Assembly: GCA_020633465.1 (NCBI GenBank)
Contig: JACKDN010000013.1
Location: 150,060-214,059 of the forward strand
Length of the DNA: 64,000 nucleotides
Direction: 5' to 3'
Source of the DNA: Myxococcales bacterium
GTDB lineage: Bacteria; Myxococcota_A; Bradymonadia; UBA7976; UBA1532
Under the pieces are notes generated by a model, which worked only from the letters and a program-made list of their open reading frames with translations, did not search any database and was not told the DNA's origin. Shown one piece after another: positions 8,998 through 18,105 of the stretch (positions are counted from its first letter, which is position 1; each line of letters opens with the position of its first letter). The translations under genes and the position numbers were made by a program.

Positions 8998-10137
8998 TCA
9001 GGGGCAGCCGGCGGGCGCCATCTCGGCGATCCAGGTGCGCACCAGCTCGATGGCCTGGGCGTCGACGGTCAGGTTGGGCAGCTCGGGCATCTTGATCTCG
9101 GGATCCGTCGAGCTCATCCGGTACACCAGGATGCTCTCGTCGGGGCGCCCGGGCACGATGTCGGCGGTGCGCCCGCCGGCGCCGGGCCCGGCCGCCACGG
9201 GCGCGCGGCACACGCCGAAGTCCACCGGGCGCTCCACGGTGTGCCGCAGCACCAGGCCCGAGGGGCCGCCGCCGCCGCCCGCGCGGTGGCAGTGCGCGCA
9301 GTTCGCGTCCAGGTAGCTGCGCGCGCGAGCGGCCACCGGGGCGTCGCCGAAGGGATCGACCAGGCGCGGCGTGTCGCCGAAGTCGGCGCCCGGCGCGAAC
9401 ACGCCGCGCTCGGCCAGCACCTCGAGCTGGGGGCGGGCCACGCCGTCGACGTCGATCATGCGATCGACCTGCCGCGTGACGACGCCCAGCAGCCCGGTCA
9501 CGTCGTCGTTGGCGTGGCACTGATCGCACTGGTTGGTGTTGGGCACCAGGTAGGTCTGCTGCTGCGGCGCGCCCGCGCGGTCGAGGTAGTCGAGCGTCAG
9601 GCGGCGCCCGGCCACCACGCGCTCGGCGTCGGCCTGCTCGGCGTCCCAGACGTAGACGTGGCCGGTCCAGCCCTCGGCCTCGTGGATCAGCAGGCGCGTC
9701 TCGAGCAGGCGCGCGGTGCCCTCGCGATCGCGCTGATCGTCGGCGAACCAGAAGTTCTTGATGACGACGCTGCCCACGGGCAGCCGCCAGTCCTCGTCGC
9801 CGCCCACCTCGATGGCGCCGCCCGGGGGCAGGTAGACGAAGCGCGCCTTGCCCGCGTCGTCCGACCACAGCACGGCGGTGACCAGGTAGGGGTGCACGCC
9901 GGCGGCCGGCTGCAGGGCGGCGAGATCGTCGCCCACGAAGAAGCCGTAATCGCTCAGCCGGTCGTAGGGGATCTGCGCCAGATCGACGATCGGGGCGGCG
10001 GCGTCCGCCGCGCCGGCGTCGACCGGCCCGGCGTCGGCGCCCGGCCCGGGCGTCGCGTCGCCCCCGTCGTCGCAGGCCCACAGGCCCAGCACCAGCAGGG
10101 CGCTACAGATCGATCGTCGACTGCGCATCGTGCTCAC
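8998..10137 (-). CDS. exported diheme c-type cytochrome-like protein (TIGR03806/SO2930-like)
   Basis: The frame opens with GTG at 10137; an in-frame ATG at 10128 is an equally good start. The N-terminus has a lipoprotein-type signal ending GLWAC. Two heme-attachment motifs are visible: CDQCH around residue 210 and CAHCH around 280 in DANCAHCHRAGG. The protein has the layout of the family often annotated HNE_0200 or SO2930-type diheme cytochrome, which is regularly encoded next to a parallel beta-helix protein; here that partner is the gene immediately upstream, and the two overlap by 26-35 bases. An electron-transfer role in the envelope is likely; the redox partner is unknown. Confidence 0.75.
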   Translation of the reverse strand: MSTMRSRRSICSALLVLGLWACDDGGDATPGPGADAGPVDAGAADAAAPIVDLAQIPYDRLSDYGFFVGDDLAALQPAAGVHPYLVTAVLWSDDAGKARFVYLPPGGAIEVGGDEDWRLPVGSVVIKNFWFADDQRDREGTARLLETRLLIHEAEGWTGHVYVWDAEQADAERVVAGRRLTLDYLDRAGAPQQQTYLVPNTNQCDQCHANDDVTGLLGVVTRQVDRMIDVDGVARPQLEVLAERGVFAPGADFGDTPRLVDPFGDAPVAARARSYLDANCAHCHRAGGGGGPSGLVLRHTVERPVDFGVCRAPVAAGPGAGGRTADIVPGRPDESILVYRMSSTDPEIKMPELPNLTVDAQAIELVRTWIAEMAPAGCP

Positions 10138-11404
10138 AATCGTAGGGCGCCAGATCGTCGCTGGCGGTCATGTCGCCGCAGAGGTCGATGTCGCGGAAGC
10201 TGGCGGCGTCCTCCTGGATGCAGGTGCGCCGCGCGGCGTCCTCGGGCTGCCCTTCGGCCCAGCAGCCGTCGCTCAGGATGTCGGGCAGCGGCACCTGCAG
10301 CCCCAGGCCGCCCAAGAGGCCCTGCGGCATGTCGCCGTTGTCGCTGAACGTGTTGTCGTGCACCCAGCTGCCCTCGCTGTAGGGATCGTAGGCCTCGTCG
10401 TCGTAGGCCCCGAGGATGTCGGTCAGGTAGCTGATGATCACCAGGCCCGTCGTCTCGTTGCCGCGCACCTCGTTGCCCGTGAACTCGGTGTCGTCGGCGG
10501 CCAGGATGAACGCCCCGGTGCCGCCCGGCACCAACGACACGATGCTGCCCGCCCGCCCGAAGTTGGGCAGGTTGTTCTCGATGATACGGTTCTGATGCAC
10601 CTTGCAGCGCATGCCGTCCTTCATGGGCAGCTGGGGCAGGGTGAACACCAGGATGCCGCCGGTGTTGCCGAAGACGTGGTTGTCCACCACCTCGGCGTCG
10701 GTCGAGTTCTCGATCTCGATGCCGGCCACGTTGCCGGTGGCCTCGTTGTTGCGCACCAGGATGTTGTGCGACTGGCCCACGTAGATGCCCGCGTCGCTGG
10801 CGCCCTCGACGCGGCACTCTTCGACCAGCACGTTCGACGACTCGACCGGATACAGGCCGTAGGCGCCGTTGGTGCTCTCGGCGGGGGTGGTCCAAACGAC
10901 GTGCACGCGGCGGAAGGTGATGCCGTCGACGCCCGCGGCGCGCACGCCGTCGCCGGCCGAGTTGCGCACGCCGAAGTCCTCGACGGTGATGCCGTCGCCG
11001 GTCAGCAGCACGCCGTTGGCGCCGACCGTCTGGCCGGAGAAGTCGAGGATGGTGGCCTCGGGGCCGGCGCCGCGCAGGGTGAGGCCGTCGACCGCCACGG
11101 AGATCTCGGTGTCGAGCTCGAAGGTGCCGGCGGCGAGGCACACGGTGTCGCCCGCGGAGGCTTCGATCAGGGCGGTCTGCAGGCGGGTGACCGCGTCGGC
11201 GCCGGGCTCGACCACCGCGTGGCAGCCGTTGGCGTCGGGCCCCATGTCGGCCATCGGCGCGGCGTCGCCCGGCGCGGCGTCGCCCGTCGCGCCGTCGGCG
11301 GTGGCGCCGGTGTCGGCCCCCCCGTTCGCGCCCGTGTCGTCGTCGTCGTCGCAGCCGCCCAGAAGGGCCAGGCCCAGGAAGGACAGGCAGAGTCCGCGTC
11401 GCAT
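10103..11404 (-). CDS. parallel beta-helix lipoprotein (TIGR03805-like)
   Basis: The start at 11404 is set by a strong GGAGG site 5 bases ahead and by the signal peptide with lipobox LLGGC (Cys18). The 433-residue product has the repeating hydrophobic pattern of a right-handed beta-helix (for example ITVEDFGVRNSAGDGVRA, VLVEECRVEGASDAGIYVG, ILVRNNEATGNVAGIEIE), as in pectate-lyase-like NosD/PbH1 proteins. It overlaps the diheme cytochrome gene downstream. Pairing of these two families is a known conserved arrangement of unknown purpose, so they probably act together in the envelope. No catalytic residues can be assigned. Confidence 0.8.
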   Translation of the reverse strand: MRRGLCLSFLGLALLGGCDDDDDTGANGGADTGATADGATGDAAPGDAAPMADMGPDANGCHAVVEPGADAVTRLQTALIEASAGDTVCLAAGTFELDTEISVAVDGLTLRGAGPEATILDFSGQTVGANGVLLTGDGITVEDFGVRNSAGDGVRAAGVDGITFRRVHVVWTTPAESTNGAYGLYPVESSNVLVEECRVEGASDAGIYVGQSHNILVRNNEATGNVAGIEIENSTDAEVVDNHVFGNTGGILVFTLPQLPMKDGMRCKVHQNRIIENNLPNFGRAGSIVSLVPGGTGAFILAADDTEFTGNEVRGNETTGLVIISYLTDILGAYDDEAYDPYSEGSWVHDNTFSDNGDMPQGLLGGLGLQVPLPDILSDGCWAEGQPEDAARRTCIQEDAASFRDIDLCGDMTASDDLAPYDCEHDAQSTIDL

Positions 11405-11460
11405 CACCACCTCCGGTCGTGTGTTCCCCGGGCGGCAGCGTAGCACGTCGCGGGGCGTCG

Positions 11461-12231
11461 TCAGCCGCCCTGCACCGTCCAAACGACATCGGCCGGGCCG
11501 GGGTAGGTGAAGTCGACGGTCGCGCAGCTGGGCTCGACGAGGGTGCCCCCGACGCCGAAGGTCGGATCGCGCGAGTCGCCCGGATCCACGTCGGCCTGCC
11601 GCGACCAGCAGAAGCGCGCCTGGTACGAGCCGGGCGGGGCGCTGACGCGGCGCTCGCAGTCGCCGTCGACGACGCTGGTGACGCCGTCCCAGTACAGATC
11701 GATCTGGCCGGTCGCGTGACCGCCCGTGATGTCGCGGACCCGCGGCTCGGCGGCGCCGCACACGCCGGTGGGATCGAAGCAGTCCTCGATCTCGCAGCGC
11801 TCGTCGAACCAGATGCGCCCCTCGGGTCCCAGCACGGTCAGCCAGGCGGGCTGGCCATCGAGGCCGTTGAGCTGCACCCAGATCGACTCGGGCACGTCGT
11901 TGCTGATCATCAGCGAGAAGCGCACCTCGTCCGAGGGCAGACCCTGATCGAGGGGCGGCGGCGCGGCGTCGGGGCCGGCGTCGTCGGCGGGCGCCGCGTC
12001 CAGCGTCGGGCCCGCGTCGTCGGCGCCCGCGTCGGTCGGGGCGGCGTCGTCGTCGGGCGGCGCGGCGTCGCGGGTGGCGGCGCCGTCGGGCACCAGATCG
12101 CCGTCGCGGGCCAGCGGCACGTAGGCGTCGCCGTCGCCCGACTCGTCCTGGCCGCAGGCCGAGAGGGCCAGCGTCGTCAGGGCGGCGGCGAGGATCCTCA
12201 GAAAACCATGGGTGGGTCGTGGAAAGTGCAC
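11461..12231 (-). CDS. small exported lipoprotein with Asp/Ala linker
   Basis: I place the start at the GTG at 12231 rather than at the upstream ATG, because GGAGG lies 6 bases before it and the frame then gives a signal peptide with lipobox LSAC (Cys26). The 256-residue product has a linker dense in DDAAPTDAGADDAGP-like sequence to about residue 90. The C-terminal 165 residues form a compact domain with cysteines (DERCEIEDCFDPTGVCG, GDCERRV, RFCWSRQ, CATVDFTY) and read like a small beta-sandwich. I do not recognise the family. It is 57 bases upstream of the beta-helix gene and may be co-transcribed with it. Confidence 0.75.
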   Translation of the reverse strand: MHFPRPTHGFLRILAAALTTLALSACGQDESGDGDAYVPLARDGDLVPDGAATRDAAPPDDDAAPTDAGADDAGPTLDAAPADDAGPDAAPPPLDQGLPSDEVRFSLMISNDVPESIWVQLNGLDGQPAWLTVLGPEGRIWFDERCEIEDCFDPTGVCGAAEPRVRDITGGHATGQIDLYWDGVTSVVDGDCERRVSAPPGSYQARFCWSRQADVDPGDSRDPTFGVGGTLVEPSCATVDFTYPGPADVVWTVQGG

Positions 12232-12304
12232 GGGTGGCCTCCGTCTCTGCCCCGTTTCGGGGGGGTCGGGGGCCGGTCCGTGCACGGCTCGGGCCAGGGG
12301 CGGC

Positions 12305-14156
12305 TCACCGCTGGCGGCGGCAGCGCCCCTCGTCGCAATAGAACAGGGGCGACGAGCCGCGGCCCGGATCGTCGCAGGCGGCCAGGCCGTCACAGTCCGC
12401 GTCGCCCGCGCAGGGGACGGCGGCGCACTCGCCGTGCTGCTCGGTGCAGAAGTCGTAGGTGCCGGGGCAGGCCTGGTTGACGCAGCCGGCGATGCACGAG
12501 AAGCCGGGGCCGGCGGGGCCGTCGGGCGGGTCCAGGCCGGCGCAGGGCACGTTGGCGAAGCCGGCGGTGGGCGCGCGGTCGAGGGCCGACTGGGTGGCCG
12601 GGCCGAGGCGGCCGTCGGCGTCGAGGGGGTCGTCCTGGCGGTTGGCGTTCCACAGGGCCTGGAAGGCGTAGACGGCCAGCGGGCGCAGATCGGCGCCGGC
12701 GGGGTACAGCCAGCCGTCGCCCTCGTCGAGCCGCTGGAAGCCCTCGGCCTCGAGGGCGGCGGCGACGGCGGGATCGTCGTCGCCGACGATCTGGACGGCG
12801 CGGCCGGTGACGTAGGCGCTGGCGCCGGGGGCGGCGGTGTCGCCGGGGCAGCTCAGGTTGCGCTGGGCCGAGTAGAGGAACCAGGTGAGGGTGGGATCGC
12901 GGCCGGCCCACAGCACCGACAGCGATCGGCCGACGCGCTGGCTGGCGCGGACCAGGGCGGCGTGGGTGTCGGCCTCGAGCCACTCGGGCTTGGGGGGCGC
13001 GGCCACCGTGAGGCAGCCGGCGCCGGCGCACAGGTTCAGGGGCACGACGGCGGCGGCGTCGGCGCAGCGCATCACCTCGGCCACCTGCGCGGACAGGCCC
13101 TCGATGAGCGGGATGGGGGCGTCGCAGCCGCGCCACGCGGCCTGGGCCACCGACGGGCCGCGCAGGGGCGGCAGCTCGATGGGCGGGCCGCCCGGATCGC
13201 ACAGGCCCTCGCGGAAGCCGGTGAGCGGGGCGTCGGTCAGGGCCTGCTCGGTGGCCGCGTCGAACTCGCCGGTCAGCGGGATGGGGTGCTCGGGGCGGTT
13301 GCGGTTCCAGAGGGCCTGGAAGGCGAACAGCGACAGGGTCGCGGTGCCCTCGTCCTCCGCCAGGACGTAGTCGAAGTGCGGGCGGTCGGTGGGCAGGTTG
13401 TTCTCCCAGCCGAAGCGCCGCATGGTCGCGGCCCAGTCCTCCGGGTCGACCAGGTCGACCGACAGGCCGTTCTGGTGGTTCGACAGGCCGGGGGGCGCGG
13501 CGAAGTCACAGCCCTTCAGGGTCCACAGGTAGAAGAGGTGCTGGATGGCCACGTCGCGGTAGGCCCACTTGATGACCAGCTGGCCGGGGCCGGCGGCCGC
13601 GGCGTCGAGCAGATCGTCGACGCCGCGCGCGTCGACCAGCGGGCGGCGGGCGGGATCGAGCATCACCCAGTTGCCCGGCGGCAGATCACCCAGGGTGCCC
13701 GGGCGAACGCAGTCGATGGCGTCGACGAGCTGGCGCGACAGGCCGTCGAGCAGGGCGCGCGGGGTGTCGTCGCCGTCGGTGAAGCAGGTGCGGGCGACGT
13801 GCTCCCCGATGGTCTCGCCCTCGGGGGCGGGCACGCCGCCGGCGCCGGGCTCGCCGCCCATGCCGGGCTCCCCGCCGCGGCGCCAGGCTCGCCGCCGGCC
13901 TGGGCTGGCCGCCGGCGCCGGGCTGGCCGCCGGCGCTGGGCTGGCCGCCCGCGCCGGGCTGACCGCCAGCGCCCGGCTGACCGCCAGCGCCCGGCTGACC
14001 GCCGGCGCCGGGCTGACCGCCGGCCCCGGGGCCCGCGTCCGTCTCGCCCATCTGCCCTGCGCCCGGCCGGATGCCGTCGAGATCGTCGTCGTCCTCGCAG
14101 CCGAAGGCGGCCAGCGCCAGGCAGGCCAGGGCGGCGAGGTGGAGGGGGCGGTTCAT
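12305..14156 (-). CDS. M15/VanY-like peptidase lipoprotein, frameshifted in its linker
   Basis: The gene starts at the ATG at 14156 (GAGGAG ahead; signal peptide with Cys20, AAFGC). A GGQPGAGG repeat linker follows. Reading then moves through all three minus frames between about 13912 and 13868 before a long open frame of about 510 residues. That body contains two similar domains, each ending in a FQALWNxNR segment like a peptidoglycan-binding repeat. The first has SNHQNGLSVDL and RPHFDYV, the His/Asp/His pattern of zinc D-Ala-D-Ala carboxypeptidases (family M15, VanY-like). The second has Tyr and Gln in the corresponding places (ASAYVTGRAVQI), so it is probably inactive. A cysteine knot closes the protein. 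Likely a cell-wall peptidase or binder; whether the frameshifts are real is discussed in the findings. Confidence 0.7.
13870..14034 (-). repeat. GGQPGAGG-coding 18/24-base tandem repeat
   Basis: About seven near-identical units coding GGQPGAGG form the linker of the M15-like lipoprotein. The units at the 3' end deviate, and the reading frame changes twice there. Such GC-rich units are prone to slippage both in the cell and in sequencing. Confidence 0.8.
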
Positions 14157-14295
14157 GGCGGCTCCTCGGGTGCGGCGACGCGGCCATGATGCGCAGCGGG
14201 GCCGCCGGACGCAAAGGCGGGGTGGCCCGGCGGGCTTGTCGTTCCGGGTGTCGACGGGCCACGCTGCGGCACGCAATCCGCCCCCGGAGCAGCCG

Positions 14296-15450
14296 ATGAG
14301 CGCCCGCCCCACCTTCTCCGACGCCGCCCGCCGCCGGCGTCTGGTCGCCCGCCACCATCTGCGCCGGAGCGCGCCCGACGTCGAGACCGCGGTGGCCGAT
14401 CTGGTGGCGCTGCACTCGAGCGATCCCGTGACGCCGCACCTGGCGCTGTGGGCGCGCGTACCGGGCTACGCGCCGGACGATCTCGACCGGGCGCTGGCCG
14501 ACGACCGCGCGGTGACGCGCCTGCACGCCATGCGACGGACGCTGTTCGTGGTGCACCGCGACGACACGCCGGCGGTGCTGGCGGGCGCCACCGCCGACAT
14601 CGCGGCCAAGGAGCGGCGGCGCGTCGAAGGCTGGCTGGCGCCCGAGGTCGAGGACGCGGCCGCATGGCTGCGGCGGCAGGGCGAGGCGGTGCGCGCGGCG
14701 CTGGCCGAGCGCGGCGAGCAGACCACGCGCGATCTGATGGAGGCGGTGCCCGCGCTGAAGACCGAGGTGACGCTGGGATCGGGCAAGTGGAGCCAGCGAT
14801 CGGCGGTGGGCTCGCGGCTGCTGTTCTTGATGGCGATGGACGGCGACATCGTGCGCACGCGGCCAGCGGGGACGTGGAAGTCGAGCCAGTACGCCTGGGC
14901 GCCGGGCGACTTCGAGGCCCGGCCCGATCCCGAGGCGGCGCGGGCGGCGGTGCTGCGGCGCTACCTGGCGACGCACGGGCCGGCCACCGAGACCGATCTG
15001 CGCTGGTGGTCGGGGTGGACGGCGAAGCAGACGCGCGCGGCGCGGGCGGCGCTGGACACCCACGAGGTGCGGTTGGACGACGGCGAGACGGGGGTGGTGC
15101 TGGCCGGCGACGTCGACGACGGCGAGGCGGCGCCCGCGGCGGCGCTGCTGCCCGGGCTGGACTCGACGCCGATGGGCTGGAAGCAGCGGGCGTGGTTCCT
15201 GGGCGAGCACGAGGCCGCGTTGTTCGACCGCAACGGGAACGCCGGGCCGACGGTGTGGTGGGACGGGCGGGTGGTCGGCGGGTGGGGACAGCGCGGCGAC
15301 GGTGCGATCGTCCATCGGCTGCTCGAGGACATCGGGGCCGAGGGCGAGGCGGCGGTGGCCGCCGAGGTCGAGCGCCTGGCGGCGTGGTTGGGCGAGGTGA
15401 CGGTCACGCCGCGCTTCCGGACGCCGCTCGAGAAGGCGTTGGTGGACTGA
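14296..15450 (+). CDS. winged-helix DNA-binding protein, AlkZ/HTH_42-like
   Basis: I use the ATG at 14296, preceded by GGAG. The 384-residue product begins LVARHHLRRSAPDVETAVADL followed by VALHSSDPVTPHLALWARV and LHAMRRTLFVVH, which is the characteristic start of the winged helix DNA-binding family (HTH_42), a family that includes the interstrand-crosslink glycosylase AlkZ. The Q-x-Q/D type catalytic motif of AlkZ (QQD/QSD near the N-terminus) is replaced by LHSSD, so glycosylase activity is uncertain; many family members are called simply DNA-binding. It stands alone, divergent from the lipoprotein gene by 139 bases. Confidence 0.8.
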   Translation: MSARPTFSDAARRRRLVARHHLRRSAPDVETAVADLVALHSSDPVTPHLALWARVPGYAPDDLDRALADDRAVTRLHAMRRTLFVVHRDDTPAVLAGATADIAAKERRRVEGWLAPEVEDAAAWLRRQGEAVRAALAERGEQTTRDLMEAVPALKTEVTLGSGKWSQRSAVGSRLLFLMAMDGDIVRTRPAGTWKSSQYAWAPGDFEARPDPEAARAAVLRRYLATHGPATETDLRWWSGWTAKQTRAARAALDTHEVRLDDGETGVVLAGDVDDGEAAPAAALLPGLDSTPMGWKQRAWFLGEHEAALFDRNGNAGPTVWWDGRVVGGWGQRGDGAIVHRLLEDIGAEGEAAVAAEVERLAAWLGEVTVTPRFRTPLEKALVD

Positions 15451-15634
15451 CCGGGGCTTCCTTCCGACGGTGACGGGCGAGCCGGTGCGGCCGCGGTCCG
15501 TGGGGCGTCGCGGCGGTGCGCCGGGCCGCGGGCGGGGCAGGTTGCCCCCGCGGGGCGGCCACGGTGCGCGGCGGCGCGCCGTGGCGCGGCGGCTGCACAG
15601 AAGCGGCGGGGAGCACCGACGCGGAAGGACGCAC

Positions 15635-16909
15635 GTGATCGACTGGGAGCCCTTCGCGGCGATGGGCGTGGCCTTCGTGGCGGGGCTGCTCATCGGCGCC
15701 GAGCGCGACCACGCCGCCGAGGACGCCGACGGCAAGGGCCACCTGGGCGGCGCGCGCACGCACGCGCTGGTGGCCACCGTGGGCGGACTGGCGGCGCTGC
15801 TGGCGACGCACCTGGGCCTCGCGCTGGTCGCGGTCGGGTTCTTCGCGCTGGCCGCGCTGATGGTGTTGGCCTACCGGGCGCGCCTGGTCGAGGAGGAGCG
15901 GCGCGGGCTGACGTCGGTGGCGGCCTTCCTCGTGACCTACCTGCTGGGGGCGCTGGCGACGCTGGACGCGCTGCCGCTGACGCAGCGAACCAGCCTGGTG
16001 CTGGGCACGGCCGTCGTGGTGACGGTGGCGCTGTCTGCCAAGACGCGGGTGCACAGCTTCCTCGACACGGTGTCGCGGCGCGAGATCCGCGCGACGTTGA
16101 TGTTCCTGGCGATGGCGGTGCTGGTGGTGCCGCTGCTGCCGGACTGGCCGGTCGGGCCGCAGGAGATCGTGAAGCCGCGGCAGGTGGGTTTGTTCGTCGC
16201 GCTGATCATGGGCCTCGACCTGTGCGGCTACATCGCGCTGCGGGTGTTGAGCGCGCGCAAGGCGCTCGGGGTGACCGGGCTGGTCGGCGGCTTCGCGTCG
16301 TCGACGGCGGTGACGATCTCGTTGGCGCACAAAGCGAAGGCGGGCGAACAGCCGGTGCGGTCGACCGCGCTGGCGGTGATCATCGCGACGGCGGTGTCGA
16401 TGCCGCGGGCGTTGCTCGAGGTGGCGGTGCTGGATCGCGGCCTGGCGTGGTCGGTGGCGCCGGCGGCGGGCGTGATGGCGGCGGTCGGCGGGGTGTTCGC
16501 CGGCGTGGTCTACCTGCGCCTGCGGCGGCGGTCCGAGGGCGACAACGAGGCGGATCTGCGCAACCCGGCGAACCTGGGCACGGCGCTGAAGTTCGGGCTG
16601 ATGTTCGTGGCGATCCTGGTGGCCAGCCACCTGGCGCAGCGCGCGCTGGGGGATTGGGGCGCGTACGCGGCCGGCGCGCTCGGCGGCGCCGCCAGCCTGC
16701 ACGCCGCCGGCCTGTCGATGGCCGGCCTGGTCGACGGGGGCGTCGGCGTCGGGGTGGCCGCCGACGGCATGGTGTGCGCGCTGATCAGCAGCGTGGTGGT
16801 CAAGGCAGGCCTCGCGAGCGCGCTCGGCGGCGTCGAGATGGCCAAGCGGGTGGTGCCCCCGTTGACGCTGATGGGCGCCGTCGGCGCGGGCGCGATCTGG
16901 GCGTTCTGA
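15635..16909 (+). CDS. MgtC/SapB-DUF4010 family membrane protein
   Basis: The GTG at 15635 has GGAAGG ahead and leads into IDWEPFAAMGVAFVAGLLIGAERD, the conserved first membrane segment and GxERD motif of MgtC/SapB proteins. The 424-residue product has about eleven hydrophobic segments: an MgtC half (residues about 1-140, with GGARTHALVATVGGLAALLA) and a DUF4010 half (GVTGLVGGFASSTAVTISLA and a final Ala/Gly-rich helix set). It is an inner-membrane protein. MgtC relatives affect magnesium adaptation or ATP synthase; the DUF4010 fusions have no assigned transport substrate. Convergent with the SWIM gene. Confidence 0.85.
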   Translation: MIDWEPFAAMGVAFVAGLLIGAERDHAAEDADGKGHLGGARTHALVATVGGLAALLATHLGLALVAVGFFALAALMVLAYRARLVEEERRGLTSVAAFLVTYLLGALATLDALPLTQRTSLVLGTAVVVTVALSAKTRVHSFLDTVSRREIRATLMFLAMAVLVVPLLPDWPVGPQEIVKPRQVGLFVALIMGLDLCGYIALRVLSARKALGVTGLVGGFASSTAVTISLAHKAKAGEQPVRSTALAVIIATAVSMPRALLEVAVLDRGLAWSVAPAAGVMAAVGGVFAGVVYLRLRRRSEGDNEADLRNPANLGTALKFGLMFVAILVASHLAQRALGDWGAYAAGALGGAASLHAAGLSMAGLVDGGVGVGVAADGMVCALISSVVVKAGLASALGGVEMAKRVVPPLTLMGAVGAGAIWAF

Positions 16910-16916
16910 GCGGGTT

Positions 16917-16952
16917 GGGGCGCGGTCGGAGGGCGTCCGAGGAGCGCGCCCC
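16917..16952. terminator. hairpin between convergent genes
   Basis: An 8-base perfect stem (GGGGCGCG at 16917, CGCGCCCC at 16945) encloses a smaller CGGA/TCCG stem, right after the MgtC stop and 33 bases from the SWIM gene stop. There is no T run, so it may be a bidirectional attenuating hairpin rather than a classical terminator. Confidence 0.45.
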
Positions 16953-16984
16953 AGCCGTCCGGATGACCCGGCGGCCAGGAGGGG

Positions 16985-18102
16985 TCAGGCAGGCAGGACC
17001 TCCCACATGCGCCCCTGGCTGGTCGACGAGACCTGCGTGGTGGCCGCGCGGCCGTCCACCGACACCCTGATGGCGTAGGTGAACCGGTCGCCGCCGCGAT
17101 CCTTCCGCCAGGTGACGACGCCGCGGCGGCCCGCGTGCATGCCGCCCAACATGCGGACGCGCGTACCCTTCGGCAGGCCGGCCGGCGCCGCGGGCGCGCG
17201 TCGGGCGCGGGCGGGCGGGGCGGCGCGGCGCGACGCGGCGCGCGCCGCGCCGGTGGGGCCGGCGGGGGGGCCGCGGCGAGCTGCTCGGCGGGCGGGGCGC
17301 GCTTGGCCGCGCGTTTGCGGGGCGCCGGTGGAGGGGCGGCCGGCGGTGGCGCGGGCGCCGCGAAGTCACCCGGATCGGCCAGCTCCACCCCGAACAGCGC
17401 CGCGAGATCGTCGCCCGCGTCCAACCGGCTGTCCGCCGCGGGCAGCGACGGGTCGAAGGCCCGTCCGGCACCGGCGACGAGATCCTGCTCGTCGACCTCG
17501 CGCAGCCGGAACAAGAGCTCGGGCCGCTCGTCCAGCCGCGCGCCGATGCCGTACAGCACGGCGGCGACGTGCTTGCACATCCGGGCGCCGTCGGGGCACG
17601 AGCAGCTCAGCCGAATCTCGGCCGACGCCGGGAACAGCCCCGTCCCCTGGCGGCACACGCGCTCCATCACCGCCTTGGACAGGCGTCCCTGCAGCAGCTC
17701 CAGCAGCGAGTCGACCGCGCCGCCGCAGTCGTCGCACAGCGCGCGCCACCGCGCCGGCGCGACGGGCTGGACCACCACCCGCACCCGGTACATCTGCGAG
17801 CCGGAGACCAGGGCGGTCACCTCGCCGGGCAGCACCTTCAGATCGATGACCGAGCCGTTGCGGGCGTAGGTGCGGCCGCGCGGCAGGCGGTTGGCGAAGT
17901 CGCTGTAGCGCTCGAGGTTGTCGCACCAGGCCCGGCCCCAGAAGGTGTGGGCGATGGTGCGCCCGGTGATCACCACCGGCTCGAGCGCCTCGCCCTTCTT
18001 CGCCCGCTTGGCGGCCTCGCGCTCGGCGCGGGCGCGCCGCTCGGCGACGGGCACATAGCGCCCCCAGCCGCCGTCGTCCCAATCTCTGCCCCGCCGCGCC
18101 AT
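16985..18102 (-). CDS. SWIM zinc finger protein with KOW-like C-terminus, frameshift near 17200
   Basis: Starts 3 bases after the SNF2 helicase stop. Residues 1-110 include ITGRTIAHTFWGRAWCDNLE, the usual opening of SWIM partner proteins. The SWIM motif is CSCPDGARMCKHVAAVLY (CxC...CxH, near residue 170). After residue 225 comes a Pro/Ala/Arg-rich linker. In the starting frame the sequence then turns into low-complexity Arg/Pro, but one frame over it reads LPKGTRVRMLGGMHAGRRG, then TWRKDRGGDRFTYAIRV and a stop at 16985. That is a convincing KOW/SH3-like end, so I join the frames with a shift at about 17195-17205. The finger probably guides the partner helicase to nucleic acid or protein; the target is unknown. 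Confidence 0.75.
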
Positions 18103-18105
18103 GCC

